A DNA stretch of 64,000 bases from Nitrospinota bacterium (lineage in GTDB: Bacteria; Nitrospinota; Nitrospinia; Nitrospinales; VA-1), in NCBI GenBank assembly GCA_027619975.1, contig JAQCGX010000003.1, positions 1-64,000 of the forward strand, in the 5' to 3' direction. The notes under the pieces are model-generated. The model was not told where the DNA came from and searched no databases. It saw only the letters and a list, made by a program, of their open reading frames with translations. Below are positions 43,761 to 51,370 of the stretch, one piece after another. Made by a program: the position numbers and the translations under genes. Positions within the stretch are counted from its first letter, which is position 1; every line of letters begins with the position of its first letter.

Positions 43761-44273
43761 CTAATTATAAGGTGGCGGAAGATGATGACCGTAGCCCCAC
43801 AAAATTGTACCGGCTACCGCAGTAATTATTATTCCACTCAAGATAATCTTTTCCACCCGCCAAACGGTATTTCTATAAAACCACTTAGCATACTCGTCTG
43901 ACGACCTTTTTATTTCATAGTCCTTGGCGAGGGATAATAAAGCCCCCATCCTTCCGCCCCAAGCAGGCCCATAAACATCACCGCCCTTCAGTTGTGCTCT
44001 CTCATATTGGTCTGGAATAATCTGAATATAACCCTGAGGCCCTATGCCTGGCCTTCTTCTCCAATGTAGCCCTTCGAACATTATTTCAGAAATCAATGCA
44101 CCGCATACAAGCACAGCCCCCGAAGATGGAACCTCGAATTTTAGCATCGCTGAAACTGCAACAAAAATCCATACCAGCGCGAGGATAAACCATAGGTGTG
44201 GAGCAACTTTGATAACAGCCCACACGCAGTTGTATTGAGGCATGACGAATTGGAATTTTTTGAGTGTAGTCAT
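43761..44273 (-). CDS. accessory integral membrane protein inserted between moxR and DUF58 genes
   Basis: 170 residues from ATG 44273; the frame is open to a TTG at 44339, but that region belongs to the flanking element. Two membrane helices near the N-terminus (about 25-45 and 50-70), a soluble middle with arginine-rich WRRRPGIGPQG, and a C-terminal helix (about 140-162). No family is recognised. moxR and DUF58 are normally adjacent and co-transcribed. This gene, with conserved flanking elements shared with two other accessory genes of the window, separates them, which suggests insertion as a cassette. Confidence 0.6.
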   Translation of the reverse strand: MTTLKKFQFVMPQYNCVWAVIKVAPHLWFILALVWIFVAVSAMLKFEVPSSGAVLVCGALISEIMFEGLHWRRRPGIGPQGYIQIIPDQYERAQLKGGDVYGPAWGGRMGALLSLAKDYEIKRSSDEYAKWFYRNTVWRVEKIILSGIIITAVAGTILWGYGHHLPPPYN

Positions 44274-44353
44274 TGCTTGATTGAAAGGTACGCTGTTCGT
44301 TACTACTTGTCCGTCAGTCTGTTGATCGATAACAGGCAATCATCACATGGTGC

Positions 44354-44402
44354 TAAGTTTTATCCACTTCGATTCAACTCCACCCATTCAATAACCGACA
44401 CT
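44354..44402 (-). repeat. conserved element upstream of accessory gene, copy B
   Basis: Read leftward, it starts directly after the moxR stop codon: GTGTCGGTTATTGAATGG followed by GTGGAGTTGAATCGAAGTGG. Sixteen of the first 18 bases match the sequence before the HNH gene (GAGTCAGTTATTGAATGG), and the rest follows with one small gap. It lies about 80 bases before the ATG of the membrane-protein gene. Confidence 0.6.
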
Positions 44403-44404
44403 TA

Positions 44405-45397
44405 CTAAGGAACTTCCACCGTATCGAGAATTTTTTTCAAAATGTCATCGGTGGTCAGGTTCTCAGCCTCGGCTTCATAAGTGAGGACGATGCGATGCCT
44501 GAGAACATCCCGTCCGATGGTTTTTATATCGTGCGGGACCACATAACCCCGTCCTTGCAGGAAGGCATGCGCTTTGGCCACCCGGTTCAGAAAAATGGAA
44601 GCCCTGGGGGAGGCTCCGTACTGGATGGTTTTCGTCAATGCCCCCAGATTGTATTCTTCCGGGTTCCGTGTGCAGGAAACGAGGTTGATGATGTAATCCT
44701 GAAGGTTGTCGTCAATATAAATGGAATCGAGCACCTCTTTAGCTTTAATCAGGTCGTCGGGATGCAGTACGGGATTGACCTTGCAGTGATTATTGGCGCT
44801 GGACATCCTCTGCATGATGAGTTTTTCTTCTTCCTTTGAAGGATATTCAATTTTCAGTTTGAACATGAACCGGTCCACCTGCGCTTCGGGAAGCGGATAG
44901 GTTCCCTCCTGTTCGATAGGATTTTGCGTGGCGATGACCATAAAGGGTTCTTCCAGAGTAAACGTTTCACCGCCAATGGTGATTTGTCGCTCCTGCATGG
45001 CCTCCAGAAGAGCGCTTTGCACCTTGGCGGGAGCCCGGTTGATTTCGTCCGCCAAAATGATATTAGCGAAAAGAGGGCCCTTTTTAATAGTGAACTCTCC
45101 TGTTTTGGGCTGGTATACTTGAGTTCCCAAAAGATCCGCCGGCAACAGGTCAGGCGTGAACTGGATGCGTTTGAAATCGGCCCGCACCGTCCGGGCAAGG
45201 GTTTTGACGGCGGTGGTCTTGGCCAGACCGGGTACGCCCTCTATGAGGATGTGTTCACCCGTCAACAGGCCCAGAATCAGCCGTTCGGTCAAATACTTCT
45301 GGCCGACCAGAACCTTTTCCAGTTCTGTTAGGAGTGGGGGTATAAAAGCACCCGCTTCTTTGACATTTTGTGTTATTTCGTCGATCTTATGAGGCAT
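44405..45397 (-). CDS. moxR: MoxR-family AAA+ ATPase
   Basis: 330 residues. Walker A is GVPGLAKTTA (about 55-63) and Walker B with its acid is LADEINRAPAKVQ (about 115-125). Sensor 1 is VIATQNPIEQEGTYPLPEAQVDRF and the C-terminal lid carries GASPRASIFLNRVAKAHAFLQGR. MoxR ATPases are chaperone-like and act on the VWA proteins encoded downstream. It is the first gene of the leftward Bat locus. A TTGATG-N17-TTTATA sequence at 45485-45513 is a plausible promoter. Confidence 0.95.
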   Translation of the reverse strand: MPHKIDEITQNVKEAGAFIPPLLTELEKVLVGQKYLTERLILGLLTGEHILIEGVPGLAKTTAVKTLARTVRADFKRIQFTPDLLPADLLGTQVYQPKTGEFTIKKGPLFANIILADEINRAPAKVQSALLEAMQERQITIGGETFTLEEPFMVIATQNPIEQEGTYPLPEAQVDRFMFKLKIEYPSKEEEKLIMQRMSSANNHCKVNPVLHPDDLIKAKEVLDSIYIDDNLQDYIINLVSCTRNPEEYNLGALTKTIQYGASPRASIFLNRVAKAHAFLQGRGYVVPHDIKTIGRDVLRHRIVLTYEAEAENLTTDDILKKILDTVEVP

Positions 45398-45721
45398 GAG
45401 ATAGTGTTTGAGTTTTTGGGTTCAGTTTTGGAGAAGGGATAATTTTGCCCCTGGAGGGGATAAAAGTTAAATAGCACATAAATTTATAAAAAAATAATTA
45501 TAAAATTCATCAAAAAAATGTTTAAATTATTTTAACCTATTGTTTTAAAATTTCAATCCACACATTGAACGGGCCTTTGCAGAAACAGATTTTCCTGGAA
45601 GCTTGGGTCTGCTGGCTAATTTGGGCTTTACAATATTGAAGACTTACTTAAAATAAACCACTTGTACGGGTAACATATTATTCTTACTTAAGACTAATTT
45701 AAATCCGAAGGATAGGCACGC
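45398..45721. other. 324-bp divergent intergenic region of moxR and the LRR gene
   Basis: AT-rich and without a reading frame. Leftward it holds TTGATG (45513-45508), a 17-base spacer and TTTATA (45490-45485) for moxR. Rightward it holds TTGTAC (45662-45667), a 17-base spacer and TACTTA (45685-45690) for the LRR gene. GAAGGA lies about 12 bases before the LRR ATG. No repeat or RNA fold stood out. Confidence 0.4.
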
Positions 45722-46630
45722 ATGGTTGCAAAAACCGAAAAAGATATCGAAGGTTTGATCGAGCAAAGTCTGAATGTGGAAACCAGCGAACTGGACCTTC
45801 GTGAAAAAGAAATAGATGACGAAGATCTTATCGCCATCGTCAAGTCCGACAAACTCAAAGGCGTAACCGCCGCATTTTTGGAGTTCAACGATATTGGCGA
45901 TGAAGGTTTGATGGCTCTTCTGGAATCGGATCATTTAAAGCATCTCACCGCGCTCAACCTGTTTAAGAATAAAGTGACCGATGTGGGTGTGAAAGCCTTG
46001 GCGGCCTCGAAAAAGGTCCTCAATCTTTCCGAACTCATTTTGAGTGACAATGAAGTGGGTCCTGAAGGAGCGCGAGCCATTGCCGAATCCAAACCCCTGA
46101 GCAGTCTGGTTTCATTGTGGCTGGGCGACCGGCTTGGAGATGAAGGGGTGGAGGCGCTGGCGACATCCAAGACGCTCACCAAGCTCAACCTGCTGTCCTT
46201 ATACCGAAACAATATTGGCAATGAAGGTATCTTAGCCATCGCCAATTCTAAAAATCTGGCCTCGCTGACGGAACTCAACCTGAACTGGAATTACGTAGAA
46301 GGTGCGGGGGTCGAGGCACTGTCGCGATCGGAAACGATAACAAATCTGACGCAATTGACCCTGACCTACAATGCGATAGGCTCTCAGGGCGGAATCGCCA
46401 TCGCCAATTCGCCGGTCTTTAAAAACATAACGCTTCTCGATCTGTATGAAGCGGAAATAGGCGACGCGGGGGCACGGGCCATTGCCGAGTCCAAAACCCT
46501 GGGCAACCTGGAAACGCTGATTTTGATTCGTAACGATATCAGTCCGGGAGTTCAGGAAATGATCCGCACTTCAAAAAACCTGAAGAAGCTCACCAAGGTG
46601 ATGTTTAAACCGGAAGGCGAACAAGCCTGA
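45722..46630 (+). CDS. leucine-rich-repeat protein (RI-like), cytoplasmic
   Basis: 302 residues without a signal peptide. After about 30 residues it consists of RI-type LRRs of about 23-25 residues with LxxLxLxxNxIGxEGxxAIAxSKxL periods, for example SLYRNNIGNEGILAIANSKNL. It is related in its repeats to the secreted LRR protein at 57515. The repeats form a curved protein-binding solenoid. The partner is unknown. It is followed by a strong terminator (46667-46709), so it is transcribed separately from the propeller genes behind it. Confidence 0.85.
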   Translation: MVAKTEKDIEGLIEQSLNVETSELDLREKEIDDEDLIAIVKSDKLKGVTAAFLEFNDIGDEGLMALLESDHLKHLTALNLFKNKVTDVGVKALAASKKVLNLSELILSDNEVGPEGARAIAESKPLSSLVSLWLGDRLGDEGVEALATSKTLTKLNLLSLYRNNIGNEGILAIANSKNLASLTELNLNWNYVEGAGVEALSRSETITNLTQLTLTYNAIGSQGGIAIANSPVFKNITLLDLYEAEIGDAGARAIAESKTLGNLETLILIRNDISPGVQEMIRTSKNLKKLTKVMFKPEGEQA

Positions 46631-46666
46631 CTCCAGTAACAAATCCATAAGGGTTTGCTAACTATT

Positions 46667-46709
46667 AAAAAGGGTTCCTCGTGCCGGAGTGCCGGGGAAC
46701 CCTTTTTTT
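46667..46709 (+). terminator. strong intrinsic terminator, bidirectional
   Basis: AAAAAGGGTTCC (46667-46678) pairs with GGAACCCTTTTT (46696-46707). The loop is GC-rich and contains a second small CCGG pairing. The stem is followed by a T run on the plus strand and, read the other way, by the complementary run on the minus strand. It ends transcription of the LRR gene. Confidence 0.85.
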
Positions 46710-46722
46710 ATTTCAGGAAGAG

Positions 46723-46818
46723 AAATCCCCCTAACCCCCTTTATTAAATGGGGGAATTTGCTCCCCCTTCTGTGAAGGGGGCTGGGGGGATTTAGGTTCA
46801 CCGCATAGACGCAAAGAG
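46723..46818. repeat. dispersed repeat, inverted copy of 19742-19840
   Basis: It reads AAATCCCCCTAACCCCCTTT, then CTCCCCCTTCTGTGAAGGGG, and ends near ACCGCATAGACGCAAAGAG. Its reverse complement matches 19742-19840. A TTCGACAAGCTCAGGATGACAG segment of another widespread intergenic repeat follows at about 46847. No coding potential was seen. Confidence 0.7.
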
Positions 46819-46925
46819 GTGTTAGAAGATTTTCCTTTCCTCCCCCTTCGACAAGCTCAGGATGACAGGGGAGAGAATTAAGGTGAGAGGGATTTTCTTT
46901 ATATAAAGTGAAAAGGTGAAATACC

Positions 46926-47762
46926 ATGTTTACAGGCGAAAAGCCGGATCTGCTCGATCTTTGGGTTTTTAACGAAAGTAAAATATATGTTGTGGGGAAG
47001 GATGGCATTCCCCAGTATTATGACGGCGATGAATGGTTCCCCGTGCGTACGGAAAATACCAACCCGCTGATGGGAATCTGGGCCGCAAATGAAAACTGTA
47101 TTTATGCCGTTGGCATCGGCGGTGTGGTTTTAAAGTATGACGGCAAAATATGGGAGCAGATCGATACCGGCAGTTACGACTCCCTGAACTCTGCTTTTGG
47201 TTTTGATGAAGACCATGTTTTCCTCTTTGGCGTCGGTGGCCGTATGTTGTACTGGGAAGATGGAAAATGGGGGTACCGGGAGCCGAATACCATTCACGAT
47301 ATTTTCGGCATGTGGGGAGAAGACATCAACCACATCCATGCCGTTGGCGGCGAAGGCATTTACCGCTATTACGACGGCAAACAATTTCATCGCAAGGAGG
47401 AGTTGACGGAAGAGACCATTTCGCTTTTCGGGATTTGGGGTGCCCGCAACGATAGCGTTTATGTCGCAGGTTCCCACGGAACCATCCTTCATTTCAATGG
47501 AGAGGAATGGACGACTATGAAGTCCGGCACCGAGGAATACCTGCTGAGTATCTGGGGAACATCCGACGACGATATTTTTGCGGTTGGAGACAACGCGGTC
47601 ATTCTCCATTACGATGGCAAGAGCTGGGAGCCAATGCAATCCCCGAAAGAAGATTACTGGACCAAGGTGAAAGGCCTGCGGCCGGATTGCGTGTATGCAG
47701 TGGGGGACAACGGAGCCGTCATCCATTACGATGGAACGAAGTGGAACGATATGTCGATTTAA
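46926..47762 (+). CDS. beta-propeller-like repeat protein, paralogue 1
   Basis: 278 residues made of about six tandem repeats of roughly 45 residues with the pattern IWG-x-x-x-D-x-I-x-AVG-x-x-G-x-I-x-HYDG-x-x-W. Clear units are GIWGARNDSVYVAGSHGTIL, SIWGTSDDDIFAVGDNAVIL and VYAVGDNGAVIHYDGTKW. There is no signal peptide. The pattern is seen in predicted propeller proteins of myxobacteria and relatives, often called type IV secretion or photosystem-like repeats without known function. A closely related gene follows at 48865, separated by an HNH gene. Confidence 0.75.
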   Translation: MFTGEKPDLLDLWVFNESKIYVVGKDGIPQYYDGDEWFPVRTENTNPLMGIWAANENCIYAVGIGGVVLKYDGKIWEQIDTGSYDSLNSAFGFDEDHVFLFGVGGRMLYWEDGKWGYREPNTIHDIFGMWGEDINHIHAVGGEGIYRYYDGKQFHRKEELTEETISLFGIWGARNDSVYVAGSHGTILHFNGEEWTTMKSGTEEYLLSIWGTSDDDIFAVGDNAVILHYDGKSWEPMQSPKEDYWTKVKGLRPDCVYAVGDNGAVIHYDGTKWNDMSI

Positions 47763-47826
47763 CTCCTGCGCGGAGAAACTATAAATCGAAAATTGTCATG
47801 GAATTTACCCTGAACCTATCCGAAAC

Positions 47827-47907
47827 GTCATCGCGAGCCGCAAAGCGGCGTGGCGATCCAGAGTCTTTCATGGTTTCCTGGATTGCTTCGCTACGCTCGC
47901 AATGACG
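47827..47907. repeat. REP-like palindromic repeat, second copy
   Basis: It starts CGTCATCGCGAGCCGCAAAG and ends CTACGCTCGCAATGACG. The arms are complementary and related to the copy at 163-244. It lies in the 293-bp gap between the first propeller gene and the HNH gene. Confidence 0.7.
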
Positions 47908-47979
47908 GGTTGGGCAAAGGTCTTCTTCCCGGAGGGCGGATTGTTAACGGTGGACAAAGTTTTTTGGTAATGGTTCAAC

Positions 47980-48041
47980 CTTTATCTGACAGACAGAGTC
48001 AGTTATTGAATGGCCGGAATCGACCCAAAGCGGACATTCTG
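47980..48041 (+). repeat. conserved element upstream of accessory gene, copy C
   Basis: It contains the palindrome CTGACAGACAGAGTCAG (47986-48002), then TTATTGAATGGCCGGAATCG and ACCCAAAGCGGACATTC. It aligns without gaps to 18452-18519 (70 percent over 44 bases) and to the reverse strand of 44354-44402. It lies about 15 bases before the HNH gene. Its CCCAAAGCGGACATTC end also resembles CCGATAGCAGTCATTC after the gene (12 of 16). Confidence 0.65.
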
Positions 48042-48055
48042 ATAGATAAGGAAAA

Positions 48056-48724
48056 ATGAAATTTCAACTTGAATCACATCATCGAAATATCGCAAATCAA
48101 GAATTGATCGATGATTTAATTCGAGTAGCGAAAGAGCTTGGTAAGGATAAAGTCACAATAGATCAATACAACGAAAAAGGTCGTTTTCATAATACAACTT
48201 TTAGTCGTAGGTTTGGCTCATGGTTCAAGGCGCTCGAAAAAGCTGGGTTACAAAAAGCAAGAACTCTAAATATTTCGAATGAAGAGCTATTTGAAAATCT
48301 TGTCGACACATGGACAAAGTTGGGCCGCCAACCAAAGTACAATGATTTGACAAAAGATGTTTCAAAATACTGTTCTGGCACCTATGAATACCGATTTGGC
48401 GGTTGGCGTAAAGCATTAGAAGCATTCGTAGTCTGGGTTGATGAAGGAGAAGTACCTGGCCAACCCAAAGAAAAGCAGCACCGAAAAACAAAAAGAACAC
48501 CTAGAAACATAAATTGGCGTTTGAGGGCAAAGGTTCTAATGCAAGACCGTGCTCGCTGTAAGTTATGTGGGGTAACTCCACATGATGGAGCTAGATTACA
48601 TGTAGACCATATCGTTCCATGGGCTAATGGTGGTGAAACCATACTTGAAAACCTACAAATTCTTTGTGAAAAGTGTAATATAGGCAAAAGTAATATGGAA
48701 ATTAAAAACGGCGGCAACAAGTAG
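48056..48724 (+). CDS. HNH endonuclease with homing-endonuclease-associated repeats
   Basis: 222 residues. Two N-terminal HNH-associated repeats of about 50 residues (ELIDDLIRVAKELGKDKVT to FGSWFKALEKAGL, then ENLVDTWTKLGRQPKYNDLT to FGGWRKALEAF) are DNA-binding modules known from free-standing and homing HNH enzymes. The C-terminal HNH nuclease has CKLCG, HVDHIVPWANGG, NLQILCEKCN and the two zinc-binding CxxC pairs. It is AT-rich relative to its neighbours. It lies between two paralogous propeller genes and is flanked by conserved elements, as expected of a mobile gene. Confidence 0.88.
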   Translation: MKFQLESHHRNIANQELIDDLIRVAKELGKDKVTIDQYNEKGRFHNTTFSRRFGSWFKALEKAGLQKARTLNISNEELFENLVDTWTKLGRQPKYNDLTKDVSKYCSGTYEYRFGGWRKALEAFVVWVDEGEVPGQPKEKQHRKTKRTPRNINWRLRAKVLMQDRARCKLCGVTPHDGARLHVDHIVPWANGGETILENLQILCEKCNIGKSNMEIKNGGNK

Positions 48725-48735
48725 AACCGAACTTC

Positions 48736-48791
48736 CGCTTCTGGCCGATAGCAGTCATTCAGGACTCTAGAACGTTTAGTCCAGTCGGTCA
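48736..48791 (+). repeat. conserved element downstream of accessory gene, copy C
   Basis: GCTTCTGGCCGATAGCAGTC is followed by ATTCAGGACTCTAGAACG and TTTAGTCCAGTCGGTCAA. It matches the minus strand after the membrane-protein gene at 43761 at 40 of 56 positions without gaps. A shorter match, CTCTAGGAC, lies after the accessory gene at 19604. Confidence 0.65.
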
Positions 48792-48864
48792 AATGGGATG
48801 TCGATTAATACACTTAACCTGGTTCCTGCGTTTATCACGCAGGGCATGAAAACTAGGATCACTT

Positions 48865-49692
48865 ATGTCAAGTCTTACCGAAAATCACTTGCTATCCGTA
48901 ACCGGGTTTGGTGAAAACGATATTTTTGTCGGTGGTGCGGAAGGCACCATGCTCCATTTTGACGGCAGTCAATGGGAGAAAATGAACCTGGCGGGCCGTT
49001 ACGCCGTCAAAAATATGTGGGGCAGTTCTCCGGATAATTTGTATGCCGTGGCCACCGATGGCGTTATTCTTCATTACGACGGAAACTCCTGGTCCAGGGA
49101 AGATACTGAAAAACTGCCGCCCATGACGGGCATTTTCGGCTTGGCAAAAGACGAAATTTACGCCTGTTCGCGGTTAGGGAAAATCCTGCGTTACGATGGA
49201 GAGACCTGGAAATACACCAAAACCGGAACGGACACCGATGTCACTCGCCTGTGGGGAAGCAAGGAAACCGGGATGTACGCGGTCGGCTTTGACGGTCTCA
49301 TTCTCAGGCAGGAAGGCGACCACTGGGTTCGCTTGACCGTGAACTCCAACGCAGAGTTTTATGGTTTTTATGGCTTTGGTCCCGAAGATATGTATATTGT
49401 CGGTTCCGAGGGTGCCATCTTTCAGTTTGATGGTAAGGAGATCACGGAAATGCCGTCCCGGACGATGGAGTTTTTTCTCGATGTCTGGGGGCCGTCCAGC
49501 GATATGGTGTTTGCCATTGGCGATGAAGGCATGATTCTGTTCCGGGAAGGCGACCAATGGACCCGCATTGAATCCAATACCAAGGAATACTTGACCGCCA
49601 TTTGGGGCACTTCGGAAGAGAATATCTACGTCGTCGGTGATAATGGCCTGATTTTGCACTGGAATGGTGAAGACTGGAAGCCGGTTGATTGA
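48865..49692 (+). CDS. beta-propeller-like repeat protein, paralogue 2
   Basis: 275 residues with the same repeat plan as the protein at 46926: NMWGSSPDNLYAVATDGVIL, RLWGSKETGMYAVGFDGLIL, DVWGPSSDMVFAIGDEGMIL and AIWGTSEENIYVVGDNGLIL. No signal peptide. The two genes look like an old tandem duplication later separated by the HNH gene. A GACACT/AGTGTC dyad (49712-49740) follows before trpE. Confidence 0.75.
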   Translation: MSSLTENHLLSVTGFGENDIFVGGAEGTMLHFDGSQWEKMNLAGRYAVKNMWGSSPDNLYAVATDGVILHYDGNSWSREDTEKLPPMTGIFGLAKDEIYACSRLGKILRYDGETWKYTKTGTDTDVTRLWGSKETGMYAVGFDGLILRQEGDHWVRLTVNSNAEFYGFYGFGPEDMYIVGSEGAIFQFDGKEITEMPSRTMEFFLDVWGPSSDMVFAIGDEGMILFREGDQWTRIESNTKEYLTAIWGTSEENIYVVGDNGLILHWNGEDWKPVD

Positions 49693-49709
49693 TTTTCTCC
49701 GGCGGTCTC

Positions 49710-49783
49710 TTGACACTTTCTAGGGGTAAATGATAGTGTCTAGTTTCTAAGTTATTGATAAGTTTAGTATCTTTATGTATTTA
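49710..49783 (+). promoter_or_regulatory. candidate promoters of the trp operon
   Basis: Two candidates are seen. The first is TTGACA (49710-49715), an 18-base spacer and TAGTGT (49734-49739), overlapping the GACACT/AGTGTC dyad. The second is TTGATA (49755-49760), a 17-base spacer and TATTTA (49778-49783). The second would start transcription near 49790, giving a leader of about 85 bases that contains the CCAATT repeats. No terminator hairpin or Trp-rich leader peptide was found, so classical attenuation is not supported. Confidence 0.45.
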
Positions 49784-49847
49784 GCCAATTGAGGCAGAAT
49801 TTTAGTCAATCGGTGATTTGTTTATTTGGCCAATTTAGACACCAATT
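49781..49847 (+). promoter_or_regulatory. CCAATT repeat array upstream of trpE
   Basis: TTAGCCAATT (49781), TTAGTCAATC (49802) and TTGGCCAATT (49826) are spaced 21 and 24 bases apart, with a fourth partial ACCAATT at 49841. The spacing is close to two helical turns, as for cooperative binding of a regulator. They lie between the promoter and the trpE start. The binding protein is unknown. Confidence 0.4.
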
Positions 49848-49873
49848 TTTAAGCTAGTTTCTTAATAAACGTT

Positions 49874-51370
49874 ATGTATAAACCCTCCCTGGAAGAATTC
49901 AAACGGTACGCAGAGCAGGGCAACCTGATTCCCGTTTATAAGGAAATTGTTGCTGACCTCGATACGCCGGTATCCGCTTTTATGAAAATCAGGGGAGGGG
50001 ATTATTCCTTTCTTCTGGAAAGTGTGGAAGGTGGCGAAAAATGGGCGCGATATTGTTTCCTGGGTTGCGACCCGTCCTTAATCGTCCGCACCAAGGGAAA
50101 TACCTTCAGTATCCAGGATAATGGCAGGGAGGAGACCGGGCAGGTCGAGGGGGATAACCCACTGGCCGTCATCAAGAAGATTTTAGCCAAATACAAGCCG
50201 GTTTCGGTGGAAGGGTTGCCCCGGTTCACTGGAGGTGCGGTGGGGTTCATCGGCTATGACATGGTCCGCTATTTCGAGAATCTTCCCGACCAGACGACCG
50301 ATGATCTCGATGTTCCTGATTCCCTGTTTGTGGTCACGGACACCTTACTGATTTTTGACAATGTTGCCCACACCATCAAAATCGTTTCCAATGCGTTTAA
50401 TGAGGGTGGCGATCTGGATAAGCTGTATTTGCAGACGATTAAAAAAATTGAAGCGCTGGAGAAAAAACTGCGTGCCAATATTCCTGCAACTTCTCAAGGA
50501 AATAGGGCTAAACAAGCCATTGAAGAGGGAGGTAAGTTTGAATCTAATTTTGAGGAAGAGGCTTTCAAGAAAGCCGTTTTAAAGGTAAAGGAGTATATTC
50601 TCGAAGGGGATGCCATTCAGGTTGTTTTATCCCAGCGGCTGAAGTATCCGATCAGCCAGGACCCATTCAATATATATCGTGCCCTCAGGACCATCAATCC
50701 ATCGCCTTATATGTATTTTCTAAAGTTTGGAGATCTGGAGGTGATCGGGTCCTCCCCGGAAGTTTTGGTGCGGTTGGAGGAGGGCAAGGTCGAGGTCCGT
50801 CCCATCGCCGGAACCCGCAAGCGGGGGCAAAATGAAGAAGAGGATTGTGCGTTGGAAAAGGATCTTCTTCAGGATGAAAAGGAACTTGCGGAGCACATTA
50901 TGTTGGTGGACCTGGGACGCAACGATCTGGGACGGGTGGCGCAAACCGGCACTGTGGAGGTGAATGAGAAATTCATTGTCGAGCGCTATTCCCATGTGAT
51001 GCACATTGTTTCCAATGTCCGGGGAATATTGAAAAAAGGTTTGGATTGTTTTGATGTATTGAAAGCCGCATTCCCGGCTGGCACGCTCTCCGGTGCGCCA
51101 AAGATACGGGCGATGGAAATCATTGATGAACTGGAACCGACTCGCCGAGGGCTATACGGCGGAACCGTGGGGTACATCAGTTTTAACGGCAACATGGATA
51201 CCGCCATTGCCATCCGCACTCTCCTGGTGAAAGATAATATTGCATATCTGGGGGTGGGCGCGGGGATCGTTGCTGATTCCGTTCCGGAAAATGAATTTAA
51301 GGAAACTATGAACAAGGGAAAAGCTCTCTTGAAAGCCATTGAGATTACCGAAGAGGGATTGTTTCTATGA
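49874..51370 (+). CDS. trpE: anthranilate synthase component I
   Basis: Makes anthranilate from chorismate with ammonia from TrpG. It has 498 residues. The tryptophan feedback site is visible in [19 protein letters not shown] (about 47-65). The C-terminal chorismate-binding domain has [49 protein letters not shown] and [22 protein letters not shown]. It is the first gene of a complete trpEGDCFBA run and overlaps trpG by four bases (ATGA). Confidence 0.97.
   Translation: MYKPSLEEFKRYAEQGNLIPVYKEIVADLDTPVSAFMKIRGGDYSFLLESVEGGEKWARYCFLGCDPSLIVRTKGNTFSIQDNGREETGQVEGDNPLAVIKKILAKYKPVSVEGLPRFTGGAVGFIGYDMVRYFENLPDQTTDDLDVPDSLFVVTDTLLIFDNVAHTIKIVSNAFNEGGDLDKLYLQTIKKIEALEKKLRANIPATSQGNRAKQAIEEGGKFESNFEEEAFKKAVLKVKEYILEGDAIQVVLSQRLKYPISQDPFNIYRALRTINPSPYMYFLKFGDLEVIGSSPEVLVRLEEGKVEVRPIAGTRKRGQNEEEDCALEKDLLQDEKELAEHIMLVDLGRNDLGRVAQTGTVEVNEKFIVERYSHVMHIVSNVRGILKKGLDCFDVLKAAFPAGTLSGAPKIRAMEIIDELEPTRRGLYGGTVGYISFNGNMDTAIAIRTLLVKDNIAYLGVGAGIVADSVPENEFKETMNKGKALLKAIEITEEGLFL

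Noticed and set aside
18452-48791. Cassette flanks as integron attC sites
   Set aside because: I searched by eye for paired RYYYAAC and GTTRRRY ends at the element borders and found no consistent pair in the three loci. No integrase gene is in the window. The cassette-like description stands, without an integron label.
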